From NCBI GenBank assembly GCA_947496695.1, contig CANMEI010000003.1, forward strand, positions 284,109 to 348,108: a stretch of DNA of 64,000 nt. The letters run 5' to 3'. Origin of the DNA: an uncultured Cellulophaga sp. Lineage in GTDB: Bacteria; Bacteroidota; Bacteroidia; Flavobacteriales; Flavobacteriaceae. Each line of letters starts with the position of its first letter. Position 1 is the stretch's first letter. Below the pieces are notes generated by a model that was not told the origin of the DNA, searched no databases, and saw only the letters and a list, made by a program, of their open reading frames with translations. Positions 50,307 through 59,729 of the stretch are shown in pieces. A program made the position numbers and the translations under genes.

Positions 50307-51479
50307 ATGCCTAGTCAAAATTCAAAAAACTACTTTTCATCAGCTTTTAAACTCGGAATATTAGGAGGCGGACAATTAGGAAAAATGCTCTTATATGAAA
50401 CTCGTAAGTTTGATATTCATACAAAAGTATTAGAAAAAACTACTGATGCTCCCTCTAAAATAGCTTGTGATGAATTCATTTTAGGTGATTTAATGAATTT
50501 TGATGATGTATATAACTTCGGAAAAAATGTTGACGTTTTAACTATAGAGATAGAAAATGTAAACCTTGATGCTTTAGAAAAATTAGAAGACGAGGGTTTA
50601 AGCGTTTATCCACCAACCAAAACCTTAAGAACTATCCAGAATAAGGCGAAACAAAAATTATTTTATGTAGATAACAACATACCTACCGCACCTTTTTCTC
50701 GTTTTGCATATGCCAGTGAAATTAAAGATAGTATTGAGAATGGCGGTTTGGAATTTCCATTTGTTTGGAAAGCAGCCCAATTTGGTTATGACGGACAAGG
50801 TGTAAAAGTTGTTCGTTCAATGAGTGATTTAGAAGGCTTACCTGAAGGCGAATGTATTGCTGAAGAAATGATTCCGTTTAAAAATGAATTAGCTGTAATT
50901 GTAGTTCGCAACCCTAGTGGAGATGTAGTTACTTACCCTGTTGTTGAAATGGAATTTCACCCTGAGGCTAACCAAGTAGAATATGTTATTTGTCCTGCAC
51001 GTATTAATGCTTCGGTAGCCAAAAAAGCAAACGAGATTGCTTTGAAGGTATCTGAAAAAATGAATCACATTGGTATACTGGCGGTAGAAATGTTCCAAAC
51101 AAATGATGATGAAATTTTAATAAACGAAGTTGCTCCTCGCCCACACAATAGTGGTCATTATAGTATTGAGGCTAGTTACACCAACCAGTTTGAACAACAT
51201 ATTAGAGCTATTTTAAACTTGCCTTTAGGAAGTACCGAAAGTAAAGTTGCTGGCATTATGGTAAACCTTGTAGGTGCCGAAGGGTACTCTGGTGATGTTG
51301 TGTATGAAAATATGGAAGATATTTTAAAATTAGAAGGTGTTACGCCACACATTTACGGAAAAAAACAAACGCGCCCTTTTAGAAAAATGGGACATGTTAC
51401 TATTGTAAATAAAGATATATCTGTTGCACGAAGTATTGCGCAACAAGTAAAAGAAACTATTAAAGTGATTAGTAAATAA
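50307..51479 (+). CDS. purK: N5-carboxyaminoimidazole ribonucleotide synthase
   Basis: The 390-residue ATP-grasp enzyme starts with FKLGILGGGQLGKMLLYE, then KAAQFGYDGQGVKVV, MIPFKNELAVIVVR and NEVAPRPHNSGHYSIEA, all PurK hallmarks. It joins bicarbonate to AIR using ATP in purine synthesis. It is followed 7 bases later by purE, the mutase that completes the step. Confidence 0.96.
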   Translation: MPSQNSKNYFSSAFKLGILGGGQLGKMLLYETRKFDIHTKVLEKTTDAPSKIACDEFILGDLMNFDDVYNFGKNVDVLTIEIENVNLDALEKLEDEGLSVYPPTKTLRTIQNKAKQKLFYVDNNIPTAPFSRFAYASEIKDSIENGGLEFPFVWKAAQFGYDGQGVKVVRSMSDLEGLPEGECIAEEMIPFKNELAVIVVRNPSGDVVTYPVVEMEFHPEANQVEYVICPARINASVAKKANEIALKVSEKMNHIGILAVEMFQTNDDEILINEVAPRPHNSGHYSIEASYTNQFEQHIRAILNLPLGSTESKVAGIMVNLVGAEGYSGDVVYENMEDILKLEGVTPHIYGKKQTRPFRKMGHVTIVNKDISVARSIAQQVKETIKVISK

Positions 51480-51486
51480 AACAAAA

Positions 51487-51978
51487 ATGAATAAAGTAGC
51501 CGTAGTAATGGGAAGTACAAGTGACCTTCCTGTAATGCAAGATGCAATTGATATATTAAAAGGTTTTGATATTGAGGTTGATGTAGATATTGTTTCTGCA
51601 CACCGTACTCCAGAAAAACTTTTCGATTTTAGTAAAAATGCCCACACCAACGGGTATAAAGTTATTATTGCTGGTGCTGGTGGCGCTGCTCATTTACCAG
51701 GTATGGTGGCTTCAATGTCTCCATTACCTGTAATTGGTGTTCCTGTAAAAAGTAGTAACTCTATTGATGGTTGGGATTCTGTTTTGTCAATTTTACAAAT
51801 GCCAGGTGGTGTACCTGTAGCTACTGTTGCTTTAAACGGCGCAAAAAATGCAGGAATATTAGCTGCTCAAATTATTGGCGCAAGCGATAAGTGTGTTTTA
51901 GATAAAATTATACTATACAAAGAAGGTTTAAAAGCTAAAGTTATTGAAGGAGCAGAAAAAGTAAGAAGTATGAAATAA
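51487..51978 (+). CDS. purE: N5-carboxyaminoimidazole ribonucleotide mutase
   Basis: The 163-residue class I PurE has the expected motifs: MGSTSDLPVMQDA, VSAHRTPEKLFDF, AGAGGAAHLPGMVASM and SILQMPGGVPVATVALNG. It converts N5-CAIR to CAIR. Coupled to purK. Confidence 0.97.
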   Translation: MNKVAVVMGSTSDLPVMQDAIDILKGFDIEVDVDIVSAHRTPEKLFDFSKNAHTNGYKVIIAGAGGAAHLPGMVASMSPLPVIGVPVKSSNSIDGWDSVLSILQMPGGVPVATVALNGAKNAGILAAQIIGASDKCVLDKIILYKEGLKAKVIEGAEKVRSMK

Positions 51979-52030
51979 AACATACCTATCTAAAAATTTC
52001 TCATCACCCTAATATCTTAAATATAAAAAA

Positions 52031-54046
52031 ATGAATCCATTATTATCCCCATTTGACACTGCACCTTTTTCAGAAATAAAAAATGAGCATTTTATGCCTG
52101 CTATTACGCAAGCAATTGCTGATGCACGTGCTGAAATAGATGTTATTACGAATAATACTGAAGCTCCTACATTTACAAATACTATTGCTGCTCTTGATTA
52201 TTCTGGGCATCAATTAGACCGAATATCAAGTGTGTTTTTTAATTTGAATTCTGCCGAAACAAATGAAGAGATTCAAAAAATTGCACAAGAGGTTTCTCCT
52301 CTATTATCAGAATTTGGAAATGACATTACCTTAAATGAAGATTTATTTAGGCGTGTAAAAGTAGTTTACGATCAAAAAGATAGTTTAACGCTTACTACTG
52401 AAGAACAGACTCTTTTAGATAAAAAATACAAAGGATTTAGTCGTAATGGTGCTAATTTACCGGAAGATAAAAAGAAGCGTTTGCGTGAGATTGATGCGCA
52501 ACTTTCTAAACTAAGTTTAAAATTTGGTGAAAATGTATTGGCCGAAACAAATAAATTTGAGCTACACCTTACCGATGAAGCTGATTTAAATGGTTTGCCT
52601 GAAGGTGAAAAAGAAGCTGCTGCTCAAATGGCAAAAGCAAAAGATAAAGAAGGTTGGCTAGTAACTTTAGATTACCCAAGCTATATACCGTTTATGAAAT
52701 ATGCCACTAATAGGGCATTACGCAAAAAACTTTCATTAGCATTTGGTAGTAAAGCTTTTCATAATGATGAGTTAGACAACCAAAATAATGTACTTGAAAT
52801 TGCAAAGCTTCGTTTTGAACGTGCTAACCTTTTAGGCTACAAAACGCATGCACATTTTGTATTAGAAGAACGCATGGCGCAAACACCTAAACAAGTTCAT
52901 GATTTTTTAAATGAATTATTGTTGAAAGCAAAACCTGCTGCTGAAAAAGAATTTAAAGAGCTTGAAGATTTTGCAAAAGAATTAGACGGCATTGAAAAAT
53001 TAGAAAAATGGGATAGCGCTTTTTACTCTGAAAAATTAAAACAAAAATTGTTTGATTTAGATGATGAAAAACTAAAACCATACTTTAAATTAGAAAATGT
53101 AATTGCTGGTGTTTTTAAAGTAGCTGAAAAATTATATGATTTACAGTTTGAAGAGGTTTTTGATGTAGATAAATATCATGAAGATGTAAAAACATACCGT
53201 ATTTATGATGCTTCTAAAAACTTTATCGCCTTATTTTATGCCGATTTTCATCCAAGACCAGGAAAACGTGGAGGCGCTTGGATGACATCATTCAAATCGC
53301 AATTTGTACTAGATGGCGAAAATGTACGTCCGCATATATCAAACGTATGTAATTTCACAAAGCCTACAGAAAGTAAACCATCACTACTAACCTTTAATGA
53401 GGTTACTACTTTGTTTCATGAATTTGGTCATGGGTTACATGGTATACTAGCAAATACAGTTTACCCTGGTTTATCAGGCACATCTGTTTATTGGGATTTT
53501 GTTGAATTACCAAGCCAAGTATTAGAAAATTGGTGTTATGAAAAAGAAGCTTTAGAGCTTTTTGCTACGCATTATAAAACTGGTGAAGTAATACCTATGG
53601 AATTGGTGCAAAAAATAAAAGACTCCGCTACTTTTCAAGAAGGTATGCAAACTTTACGCCAGTTGAGTTTCGGACTTTTAGACATGTCTTGGCACGGAAC
53701 GGATCCAACAAATATTAGCGATGTAAAAGCACACGAAGAAGAAGCTTTTGAAGGTACAAAATTGTATCCTGATACGGCAGAAACTTGTATGAGTGCATCA
53801 TTCTCTCATATTTTTCAGGGTGGATATTCTTCTGGGTATTACAGTTACAAATGGGCTGAAGTTTTAGATGCAGATGCTTTTGCGTATTTTAAAGAAAAAG
53901 GAATTTTTAATAAAGAAGTAGCTACTAAGTTTAAAAACAATGTATTATCAAAAGGTGGTACTGAAAACCCAATGGAATTGTACAAAAAATTTAGAGGTGC
54001 TGCACCAAAAATAGAACCTTTATTAGAACGTGCTGGTTTATTATAA
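52031..54046 (+). CDS. M3-family zinc metallopeptidase (Dcp/oligopeptidase A-like)
   Basis: The 671-residue protein has the helical N-terminal domain of M3 peptidases and the zinc motif HEFGH, with His463 and His467 as ligands and Glu464 catalytic (TLFHEFGHGLHGI). Further signatures are DFVELPSQVLENW, CMSASFSHIFQGGYSSGYYS and the LGYKTHAHFVLEERMA region. Without a signal peptide it should act in the cytoplasm on short peptides. Whether it is a dipeptidyl carboxypeptidase or an oligopeptidase is undecided. Starts 52 bases after purE. Confidence 0.92.
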   Translation: MNPLLSPFDTAPFSEIKNEHFMPAITQAIADARAEIDVITNNTEAPTFTNTIAALDYSGHQLDRISSVFFNLNSAETNEEIQKIAQEVSPLLSEFGNDITLNEDLFRRVKVVYDQKDSLTLTTEEQTLLDKKYKGFSRNGANLPEDKKKRLREIDAQLSKLSLKFGENVLAETNKFELHLTDEADLNGLPEGEKEAAAQMAKAKDKEGWLVTLDYPSYIPFMKYATNRALRKKLSLAFGSKAFHNDELDNQNNVLEIAKLRFERANLLGYKTHAHFVLEERMAQTPKQVHDFLNELLLKAKPAAEKEFKELEDFAKELDGIEKLEKWDSAFYSEKLKQKLFDLDDEKLKPYFKLENVIAGVFKVAEKLYDLQFEEVFDVDKYHEDVKTYRIYDASKNFIALFYADFHPRPGKRGGAWMTSFKSQFVLDGENVRPHISNVCNFTKPTESKPSLLTFNEVTTLFHEFGHGLHGILANTVYPGLSGTSVYWDFVELPSQVLENWCYEKEALELFATHYKTGEVIPMELVQKIKDSATFQEGMQTLRQLSFGLLDMSWHGTDPTNISDVKAHEEEAFEGTKLYPDTAETCMSASFSHIFQGGYSSGYYSYKWAEVLDADAFAYFKEKGIFNKEVATKFKNNVLSKGGTENPMELYKKFRGAAPKIEPLLERAGLL

Positions 54047-54062
54047 AGCTAGCCTTAGAACT

Positions 54063-54101
54063 AAAAAAAGCTCCATTACTAAAATGTAATGGAGTTTTTT
54101 T
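54063..54101 (+). terminator. Terminator after the M3 peptidase gene
   Basis: CTCCATTA (54071-54078) pairs with TAATGGAG (54087-54094) across 8 bases, extended by A/T-runs to 54063 and 54101. It lies 17 bases past the stop codon. Confidence 0.85.
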
Positions 54102-54117
54102 GGTTATATATATTTGC

Positions 54118-54851
54118 TATTGAATATTTGAAACATAGATATAATCTATTTGTGAGTATATTTTATTTAAGTATTGCAATCGCATGCCTACTTCTACATG
54201 TTCAGTAGCTTTAAATTCTAAACTTTCCGTATTGTATTTTCTATTGTAAAATCAGTTACTGTTCTGGTTAATAGAAAATAATTATCAAGTCGGTTATAAG
54301 AGTCTCCCCTAAGCTTAATAGCGTCCGAAACTAATGCTCCATTTTTAAATGTTGCTGTTCTCGCTGTTTTACCTTGAGCATTGTATGCTCCAACTTTACC
54401 ATCTAACACATTATTATTTAAATTATATTCTAAAATTTTAGCATCATTTTCATCATAAGAGATTACTTCAATAAGTTTATCTGTTTTATAATTTGACGTA
54501 AGTTTATTATCGGCAATATAACTCGTGTATTCCCCCTCTAATTTATTGTTTTTATAATTTACTTTTGGTATATGTTACCATCTTCTGTATACCAAGTAAC
54601 GGTACCTTCTCAAAAATCTTTATCGGCGTATTTTGAGGTGGCACTTATTTGTATGTTCCACGACATATAGTAATCTTTTACTTTAAAAACATCTTTTGCC
54701 ACCACAAATGGAGGTCTAAAAAAACTAGCCTCAGATTTGCTCGCTACTTTTTTCCAATTGGTATTGTACCATAAGGTATCATTTTGAGCCAATAAATTGT
54801 GGGTTAAAAAAATGAGAAACTTGCTACTACTATTATTTTAAAATATTTCAT
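54118..54851 (-). pseudogene. Decayed exported MORN/YwqK-like protein
   Basis: From minus-strand ATG 54851 the frame reads MKYFKIIVVASFSFF and stops early. After a one-base shift, NLLAQNDTLWYNTNWKKVAS continues. A TGA lies where Trp is likely (after SKYADKDF), then EGTVTWYTEDGN and, after another shift, LEGEYTSYIADNKLTSNYKT. After a last shift near RKV at 54218, EFKATEHVEVGMRLQYLNK follows to TAG at 54120. Pieces in three frames join into about 240 residues of signal peptide plus repeated EGEYxxY / GKVGAYNAQGK segments, typical of MORN/YwqK-like repeat proteins. Four or more lesions rule out sequencing error as a simple cause. Confidence 0.75.
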
Positions 54852-55232
54852 CAGTTTTATTTGTGCATTGATATAGCACAAAAATATTAAGAAAAACTAA
54901 CCGCTACACCCTTGAATTAAGGGATATTGAGTAATAAACAACCAAATACGTAGTTGAATACAACATGCTTTTTAAGATTATGTTGATTAATACTACAATA
55001 AGTTTGCGTAAATCTGTAATAAAGTAAACGTATAATCTTTTATTTTAGCAGTTATATTAGAAATAACTGTATGTATACGGTTATCCTTACGTTGTAAGTA
55101 ATTCCTCTCTTCTCCAAAAAAAATAATTACTTTAGGGTAACGTTTTTACGGAAAAATTTGAATAATTTGAAAATCAACAATAAAGATACAAGTAATTGAT
55201 TTTAAAAACATTAAGAAAACTTTACTCAGGAT
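54852..55232. other. Intergenic region between the MORN-like remnant and HxlR gene
   Basis: This is 381 AT-rich bases. Upstream of the remnant a former promoter may remain, but I see no open frame with a signal, no clear hairpin and no operator. Confidence 0.5.
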
Positions 55233-55610
55233 TTAAGACAAACTATCTACAAATTCACCCTGTTCATTTACAATTTGATTTCCCCATTTAGTAATTGATT
55301 CTAAAACAGGAATAAACGATTTACCAAAGTCCGTTAAGCTATAAACAACTTTTATAGGTGGTTTTTTGCCATAAACTTTTCTTGACACCAAACCATCTTT
55401 TTCTAATTGCTTTAATTGTAAACTCAAAGTCATTTCTGTTACAGTAGGCATTTCTCTACGAAGTTCACTAAACCTTTTATTTCCATCAATTAAATGATAA
55501 AGGATAACTGCTTTCCATTTTCCACCAACCAAATCCATTGTCAAACTTACAGAACAAGGATAAATTTTTCCTTTAAGTTTTACATAATTACCTATACATT
55601 CATCTTTCAT
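55233..55610 (-). CDS. HxlR-family winged-helix regulator
   Basis: The 125-residue protein has the HxlR pattern: CSVSLTMDLVGGKWKAVILY, FSELRREMPTVTEMTLSLQL, QLEKDGLVSRKVYGKKPP and YSLTDFGKSFIPVLESI. The early Cys19 is the usual redox or electrophile sensor site. It is divergent from a palindrome and a truncated oxidoreductase remnant, so its former target gene has been lost. It might now act only on itself or elsewhere. Confidence 0.9.
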   Translation of the reverse strand: MKDECIGNYVKLKGKIYPCSVSLTMDLVGGKWKAVILYHLIDGNKRFSELRREMPTVTEMTLSLQLKQLEKDGLVSRKVYGKKPPIKVVYSLTDFGKSFIPVLESITKWGNQIVNEQGEFVDSLS

Positions 55611-55640
55611 AACCTAGTGTTTTTAGCCTATCAAAATAGA

Positions 55641-55677
55641 TAGTTATTGCAAAATAACTATACTCACATTACTTTTG
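55641..55677 (+). promoter_or_regulatory. Palindrome and -10 of the lost HxlR target
   Basis: TAGTTATT and AATAACTA (55641-55660) form a perfect 8-bp palindrome around GCAA. TACTTTTG at 55670-55677 is a full TAnnTTTG -10 reading towards the oxidoreductase remnant. Together they look like the intact operator and promoter of a now truncated gene. Confidence 0.6.
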
Positions 55678-55715
55678 CAACTATAATTATTATAGTATAT
55701 AAAATCAACAAAATT

Positions 55716-55793
55716 ATGGCACTTATTATTTTAGGACATCCGACTTTTGAAAATTCATTTGCAAACAAAACAATCAACAAGGTTAGAAACTAA
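55716..55793 (+). pseudogene. Truncated NAD(P)H oxidoreductase remnant
   Basis: ATG 55716 encodes MALIILGHPTFENSFANKTI and then stops after 25 residues. This matches the first beta strand and phosphate loop of NAD(P)H:quinone oxidoreductase/KefF-like flavodoxin-fold proteins. The remaining 150 or so residues are absent; the next gene is unrelated. It keeps its start, promoter and probable HxlR operator, so the loss was a 3' deletion. Such enzymes are common HxlR targets. Confidence 0.65.
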
Positions 55794-55903
55794 TTTAGTG
55801 TAAACCCTAATCTTTAACTTGTGTAAACAATGTCCCTTTACAAACATATCCAAACTGTAACAAAACTCTAGATAATTCGTCACATATATAAACGAACTAT
55901 TTT

Positions 55904-56938
55904 ATGAAATTAATAAAACGAATTGTAATATCTATCGGAATTTTAATACTAATTGTGTTTCTTTTTTTGGGTTTAAAACTTGGAACAAAGTATTATAAAT
56001 CTTATCAAAATTCTGAATCATTAACCAATACAACTCTAGATTATAAAATTAGCGCTGACGACTATAAGAATTCATACAATCTAAAAAATGGATCTATTAT
56101 ATCTAAAAAAATAATAAATCTTTCAGAAATACCACCAATTTGGAATAGCATCTCTGAAAATAATTCTTTAACAAAAAACTATAAATATTTAGATAACATT
56201 AATTTTTATGTTATTCTTTATAAGAGTGATTCTCTATTAGTGAATGGAATAATTGCTGAACCCAAAAAAGAAGGTAAATTTCCTGTAATTATTTTTAATA
56301 GAGGAGGAAATAAAGAAGTTGGAAAAATGGCTAAAGCAAAAACGCTTCATTCTTTAATACAATCGGCTTCAAAATTAGCAGACCAAGATTATCTAGTTAT
56401 AGCCAGCTGTTATAGAGAAAATGATGAGTTTGGAGGTGATGACATTAAAGATGTTCTAAATTTAACAGAAACGATTAAAACAATTAAAAAAGCAGATTCA
56501 AGCCGTATTGGAATGTTTGGATGGTCAAGAGGCGGAATGATGACTTACCTATCTCTTAAATATACTAATCTAATTAAAACCGCAGTAATTGGAAATGGAC
56601 CAACTGATTTAGAAAAATTAATTATTGAAAGACCTGAAATGGAAAGTTTAGTATGTGCTAAATTAATTCCACAATATAAAGAAAACAAAAGTGAAGAATT
56701 AAAAAAACGTTCTGTTTCTTATTGGGTAAACGAATTAGACAAAAATGCTAGTTTACTTATTCTTTGCGGAACCGAAGACCAGCAAGTAAACCCTAATCAA
56801 GCTGATATAGTAGCTGAAAAATTAACTAAAATAGGTTATGATTTTAAGCTTGAGAAAGTAAAAACTGACCACAAGTTTTCTAATAAAAAAAATGAGCTAA
56901 ATAAGTTATTAATTAATTGGTTCAAAGAAAAATTATAA
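55904..56938 (+). CDS. Membrane-anchored alpha/beta-hydrolase (prolyl oligopeptidase-like)
   Basis: The 344-residue protein has an N-terminal helix (residues 8-26) and an alpha/beta-hydrolase domain. The nucleophile is in GMFGWSRGGMMTY (GxSxG), the acid in LCGTEDQQVNP and the catalytic His in KTDHKFSNK. An oxyanion-type IIFNRGGNKEVG precedes. Such enzymes cleave peptides or esters at the outer side of the membrane; the substrate is unknown. Codons and composition are like the neighbours. It is flanked by the HxlR remnant and a 290-base gap with nothing recognised. Confidence 0.87.
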   Translation: MKLIKRIVISIGILILIVFLFLGLKLGTKYYKSYQNSESLTNTTLDYKISADDYKNSYNLKNGSIISKKIINLSEIPPIWNSISENNSLTKNYKYLDNINFYVILYKSDSLLVNGIIAEPKKEGKFPVIIFNRGGNKEVGKMAKAKTLHSLIQSASKLADQDYLVIASCYRENDEFGGDDIKDVLNLTETIKTIKKADSSRIGMFGWSRGGMMTYLSLKYTNLIKTAVIGNGPTDLEKLIIERPEMESLVCAKLIPQYKENKSEELKKRSVSYWVNELDKNASLLILCGTEDQQVNPNQADIVAEKLTKIGYDFKLEKVKTDHKFSNKKNELNKLLINWFKEKL

Positions 56939-57228
56939 AAACACTAAGCACAACAAAGAACTGAGGTAAAAACTAACTCTTTTGTTCTTTCTAGTTCTAT
57001 CAACAATTTAATAAGAATCAAACTTAAGAGAACTGAGCTAAAAAATAGCTAAATTATTATTCTATTTTTAGGTTATCTCTTAGTTTTTATTCTGGAGTAT
57101 TTAAATGTTTTTAATCCACCAAATTTTCATTGTTATAAACAGACATAAAACCGTAACTTTCGACCCCAAACCAAACATGTATTAATAAGCCCATATTGTA
57201 GTATACTAAGGATATTATTTTTAATAAA

Positions 57229-58653
57229 ATGGAAAAAATTGCAGTAATTGGTGGTTTAGGCACATTATCAGGTGGTGATTTATTTTTCAAACTTCTGAAA
57301 AATAAAGATGTATTAAAGAATCAAAAAAAATATCATTTCATATTTGAACAACAGCCTTATAGTCAAATTGAATCTGCTTTATACGAAGAGCAAGATATTA
57401 AATCTAGAAAGTTTTATACTTTTTCTATTTGTAAAAATTTTGAACAAAAAGATGTCTCTAAAATTCTACTGCCTTGTTTTGCTAGCCATTCTTTTTTAGA
57501 TGAATTACAAGTAGAAACCTCTATTTCTATTATTAATATTTTTGATGCAATAACTAATTACCTGAATGCTACCTTTAAAAAAGGGGCGAAAATAGGTGTA
57601 TTGACCTCTAACTTTGTAAAAGATTCTTTTTTACTAAAAAAATATTTTCAAGATTTTGAATTGGTATACCCGCCAAATCAGCCTCAATTAATGAATGCTA
57701 TTTATGGTGAATTTGGAATAAAAAATGGATACTTAGATGGTTTACCTTTAGAATATATACATGAGGCTTGTATAGCTCTAAAAGAAAAAGGTTGCGAAGT
57801 AATTTTACCTTGTGTAACCGAAATTTCACTACTTGTTAATCAACTTTTAAAAAGAGGAATCCCTATTATAGATGTTAATGCAGTTTATGCAAATTATGCA
57901 TTAGAAAAAGAAAATACCCTAAATACCAAACCATTTAAACTTGGCATTGTGGGTGGTGTTGGGCCTTCTGCTACTGTTGATTTTATGAATAAAATTATTC
58001 AAAACACTACCGCAAAAAAAGACCAAGATCATATAAAAATGGTGGTAGAACAAAACCCTCAAATTCCTGATAGAACAGCCAATTTAATTCAAAACCAAAC
58101 AGACCCCACTATTGCATTGTTTTCAACCTGCAAAAAATTAGAAGTTGCAGGCTCAGATGCTATTGCAATACCATGTAATACGGCCCATGCCTTTGTGAAA
58201 GAAATACAAGAACACCTTAAGGTGCCAATTGTTAATATGATCACCACTACTGCTGAACATATTTTAAATAATTTTGGTAAAGAAACTAAAGTTGGGCTAC
58301 TAGCAACAACAGGTACTGTACAAAGCAATGTTTATTATAATGTGCTTGTTGATTTTGGACTTCAAGTTATTATTCCTGATGAAGAACACCAAACCGCAGT
58401 AATGGAAAGTATTTATGGGCCAAAAGGAGTAAAAGCAGGTTTTACTGAAGGGGTTTGTGAAGAACACATACTTAAAGGTGCTAATTACCTTATTGAAAAT
58501 GGTGCTCAGGTGATTATTTTGGGTTGTACTGAATTGCCTCTTCTATTTCCTAAAACTAAAGAACTTACATGGGGAGAAAAAACGGTTGAACTAATAGACC
58601 CAACTTTAGTTTTAGCAAAAAAAATAGTAGCTATGGCCAAAGTAACTATTTAA
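57229..58653 (+). CDS. Two-domain aspartate/glutamate racemase-family protein
   Basis: The 474-residue protein consists of two racemase halves in tandem. The N-half (1-230) has Cys83 in LLPCFASH and Cys195 in ILPCVTEIS; the C-half (237-474) has Cys316 in IPCNTAHAF and Cys433 in LGCTELPLLF. The C-half is a typical amino acid racemase (FKLGIVGGVGPSATVDF). The N-half is more diverged but keeps both cysteine positions. Normal family members are about 230 residues and dimeric, so this is an internal duplication and fusion. One half may be regulatory. Confidence 0.88.
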   Translation: MEKIAVIGGLGTLSGGDLFFKLLKNKDVLKNQKKYHFIFEQQPYSQIESALYEEQDIKSRKFYTFSICKNFEQKDVSKILLPCFASHSFLDELQVETSISIINIFDAITNYLNATFKKGAKIGVLTSNFVKDSFLLKKYFQDFELVYPPNQPQLMNAIYGEFGIKNGYLDGLPLEYIHEACIALKEKGCEVILPCVTEISLLVNQLLKRGIPIIDVNAVYANYALEKENTLNTKPFKLGIVGGVGPSATVDFMNKIIQNTTAKKDQDHIKMVVEQNPQIPDRTANLIQNQTDPTIALFSTCKKLEVAGSDAIAIPCNTAHAFVKEIQEHLKVPIVNMITTTAEHILNNFGKETKVGLLATTGTVQSNVYYNVLVDFGLQVIIPDEEHQTAVMESIYGPKGVKAGFTEGVCEEHILKGANYLIENGAQVIILGCTELPLLFPKTKELTWGEKTVELIDPTLVLAKKIVAMAKVTI

Positions 58654-58654
58654 A

Positions 58655-58682
58655 AAGACGAAAACTATTTAGTTCTCGTCTT
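58655..58682. terminator. Bidirectional terminator between racemase and lipoprotein genes
   Basis: AAGACGAAAACT (58655-58666) pairs with AGTTCTCGTCTT (58671-58682) with one mismatch across ATTT. It lies just past the racemase stop and overlaps the end of the convergent lipoprotein gene. Confidence 0.7.
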
Positions 58683-59157
58683 CAGGTTTCATAAATTCTG
58701 ATTGATATTTTTCTAAAAATTCTTTCTGCCTTTTAATCATTTGTTTTCTTATTTCATCAATATCCATAAATTCTTTTCCAAAATCACTAGCAAAAAAATC
58801 ATCATTAAAAAACTGTTTACTAAAAAGTGAATCTTGTGAAAATACATCATCAAATCCTTGATTTTTAAACTCTGAAAAATTTGTAAAAAACCTAGATTTA
58901 AATGTTTGCATTAAACTATCTTTTTCTACTTCAGAAAGGTTATTCAATTTATTTGCAGATGACCAAGAGTAAATACTATCATATTTAATTAAATTTCCAT
59001 TTTCGTCAAATTGCTTATCTACGGTCCAACTACCCTTAGGTTCTTTACCTATATTTTTATTGTTTTCTGCTGTTTCTGTTTTTTTTGTTTCATTTTTTTG
59101 TCCCGTACAACTAAAACATAAAAAAACTGTAATTAGTAATAAAATATGCTTTTTCAT
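58669..59157 (-). CDS. Hypothetical lipoprotein
   Basis: The 162-residue lipoprotein has lipobox LCFSC (Cys17), then a polar Lys/Glu/Asn linker. The mature part is acidic and rich in Phe and Asp: GSWTVDKQFDENGNLIKYDS, then SRFFTNFSEFKNQGFDDVFS. It has the look of a MORN-like single hairpin followed by helices, but I recognise no family. It follows hsp20 on the same strand with a terminator between, so it is probably separate. Confidence 0.7.
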   Translation of the reverse strand: MKKHILLLITVFLCFSCTGQKNETKKTETAENNKNIGKEPKGSWTVDKQFDENGNLIKYDSIYSWSSANKLNNLSEVEKDSLMQTFKSRFFTNFSEFKNQGFDDVFSQDSLFSKQFFNDDFFASDFGKEFMDIDEIRKQMIKRQKEFLEKYQSEFMKPEDEN

Positions 59158-59208
59158 TATTTTAAAAATTTAAGATTAAACCTCTAATAATAAACATTAA
59201 TTGTTTAA

Positions 59209-59240
59209 GATGAGGTTGAAAACTAAGCTTCAACCTCATC
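59209..59240 (-). terminator. Terminator of hsp20
   Basis: GATGAGGTTGAA (59209-59220) pairs perfectly with TTCAACCTCATC (59229-59240) across AACTAAGC. It starts 12 bases past the minus-strand hsp20 stop. Confidence 0.8.
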
Positions 59241-59252
59241 AACAATATTAAA

Positions 59253-59729
59253 CTATGAAATTTTAATTGACCTTGCAGGCTTTTGTTTTGCCTCTTCTTT
59301 TTTTGGTAAATGAATACTTAAAATACCTTCATTATAACTTGCTTCTATAGCATCTTCTTCTACAGTTTCAGGCAAACTAAAAGTTCGTTTAAACGAAGAA
59401 TATCCAAATTCTCTACGCGTATAATTTTCTTCTTTCTGTTCGCTTTCTTCTTTCAACTCTGTAGAAATTGACAACATTTGGTTGTCAAGTGCAATTTGAA
59501 AATCAGATTTTTTTAAACCCGGAACTGCCATATCAACACTATAAGCATCAGCAGATTCTTTAATATTTACTTTTGGCAAAGTAATGCCTGTATTAAAATT
59601 TGAAGTAAATACAGAAGGTAGGTCTCTATTAAATATATCATCTAACCAATTAGACCACGTTGGGAAGTTTACATTTGAATTTCTGTTTGTTAAACTTCCA
59701 TTTTTAGGAACAGTTACTAAATTGCTCAT
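59253..59729 (-). CDS. Hsp20/alpha-crystallin family chaperone
   Basis: The 158-residue small heat-shock protein has a short N-terminal arm (SNVNFPTWSNWLDDIFNRDL), the alpha-crystallin domain (VNIKESADAYSVDMAVPGLK through EGILSIHLPKK) and the C-terminal IxI motif (RSIKIS) that docks subunits. It holds unfolding proteins under stress. No CIRCE-type inverted repeat was recognised in the region upstream. That gap instead holds a VOC remnant 258 bases further. Confidence 0.95.
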   Translation of the reverse strand: MSNLVTVPKNGSLTNRNSNVNFPTWSNWLDDIFNRDLPSVFTSNFNTGITLPKVNIKESADAYSVDMAVPGLKKSDFQIALDNQMLSISTELKEESEQKEENYTRREFGYSSFKRTFSLPETVEEDAIEASYNEGILSIHLPKKEEAKQKPARSIKIS

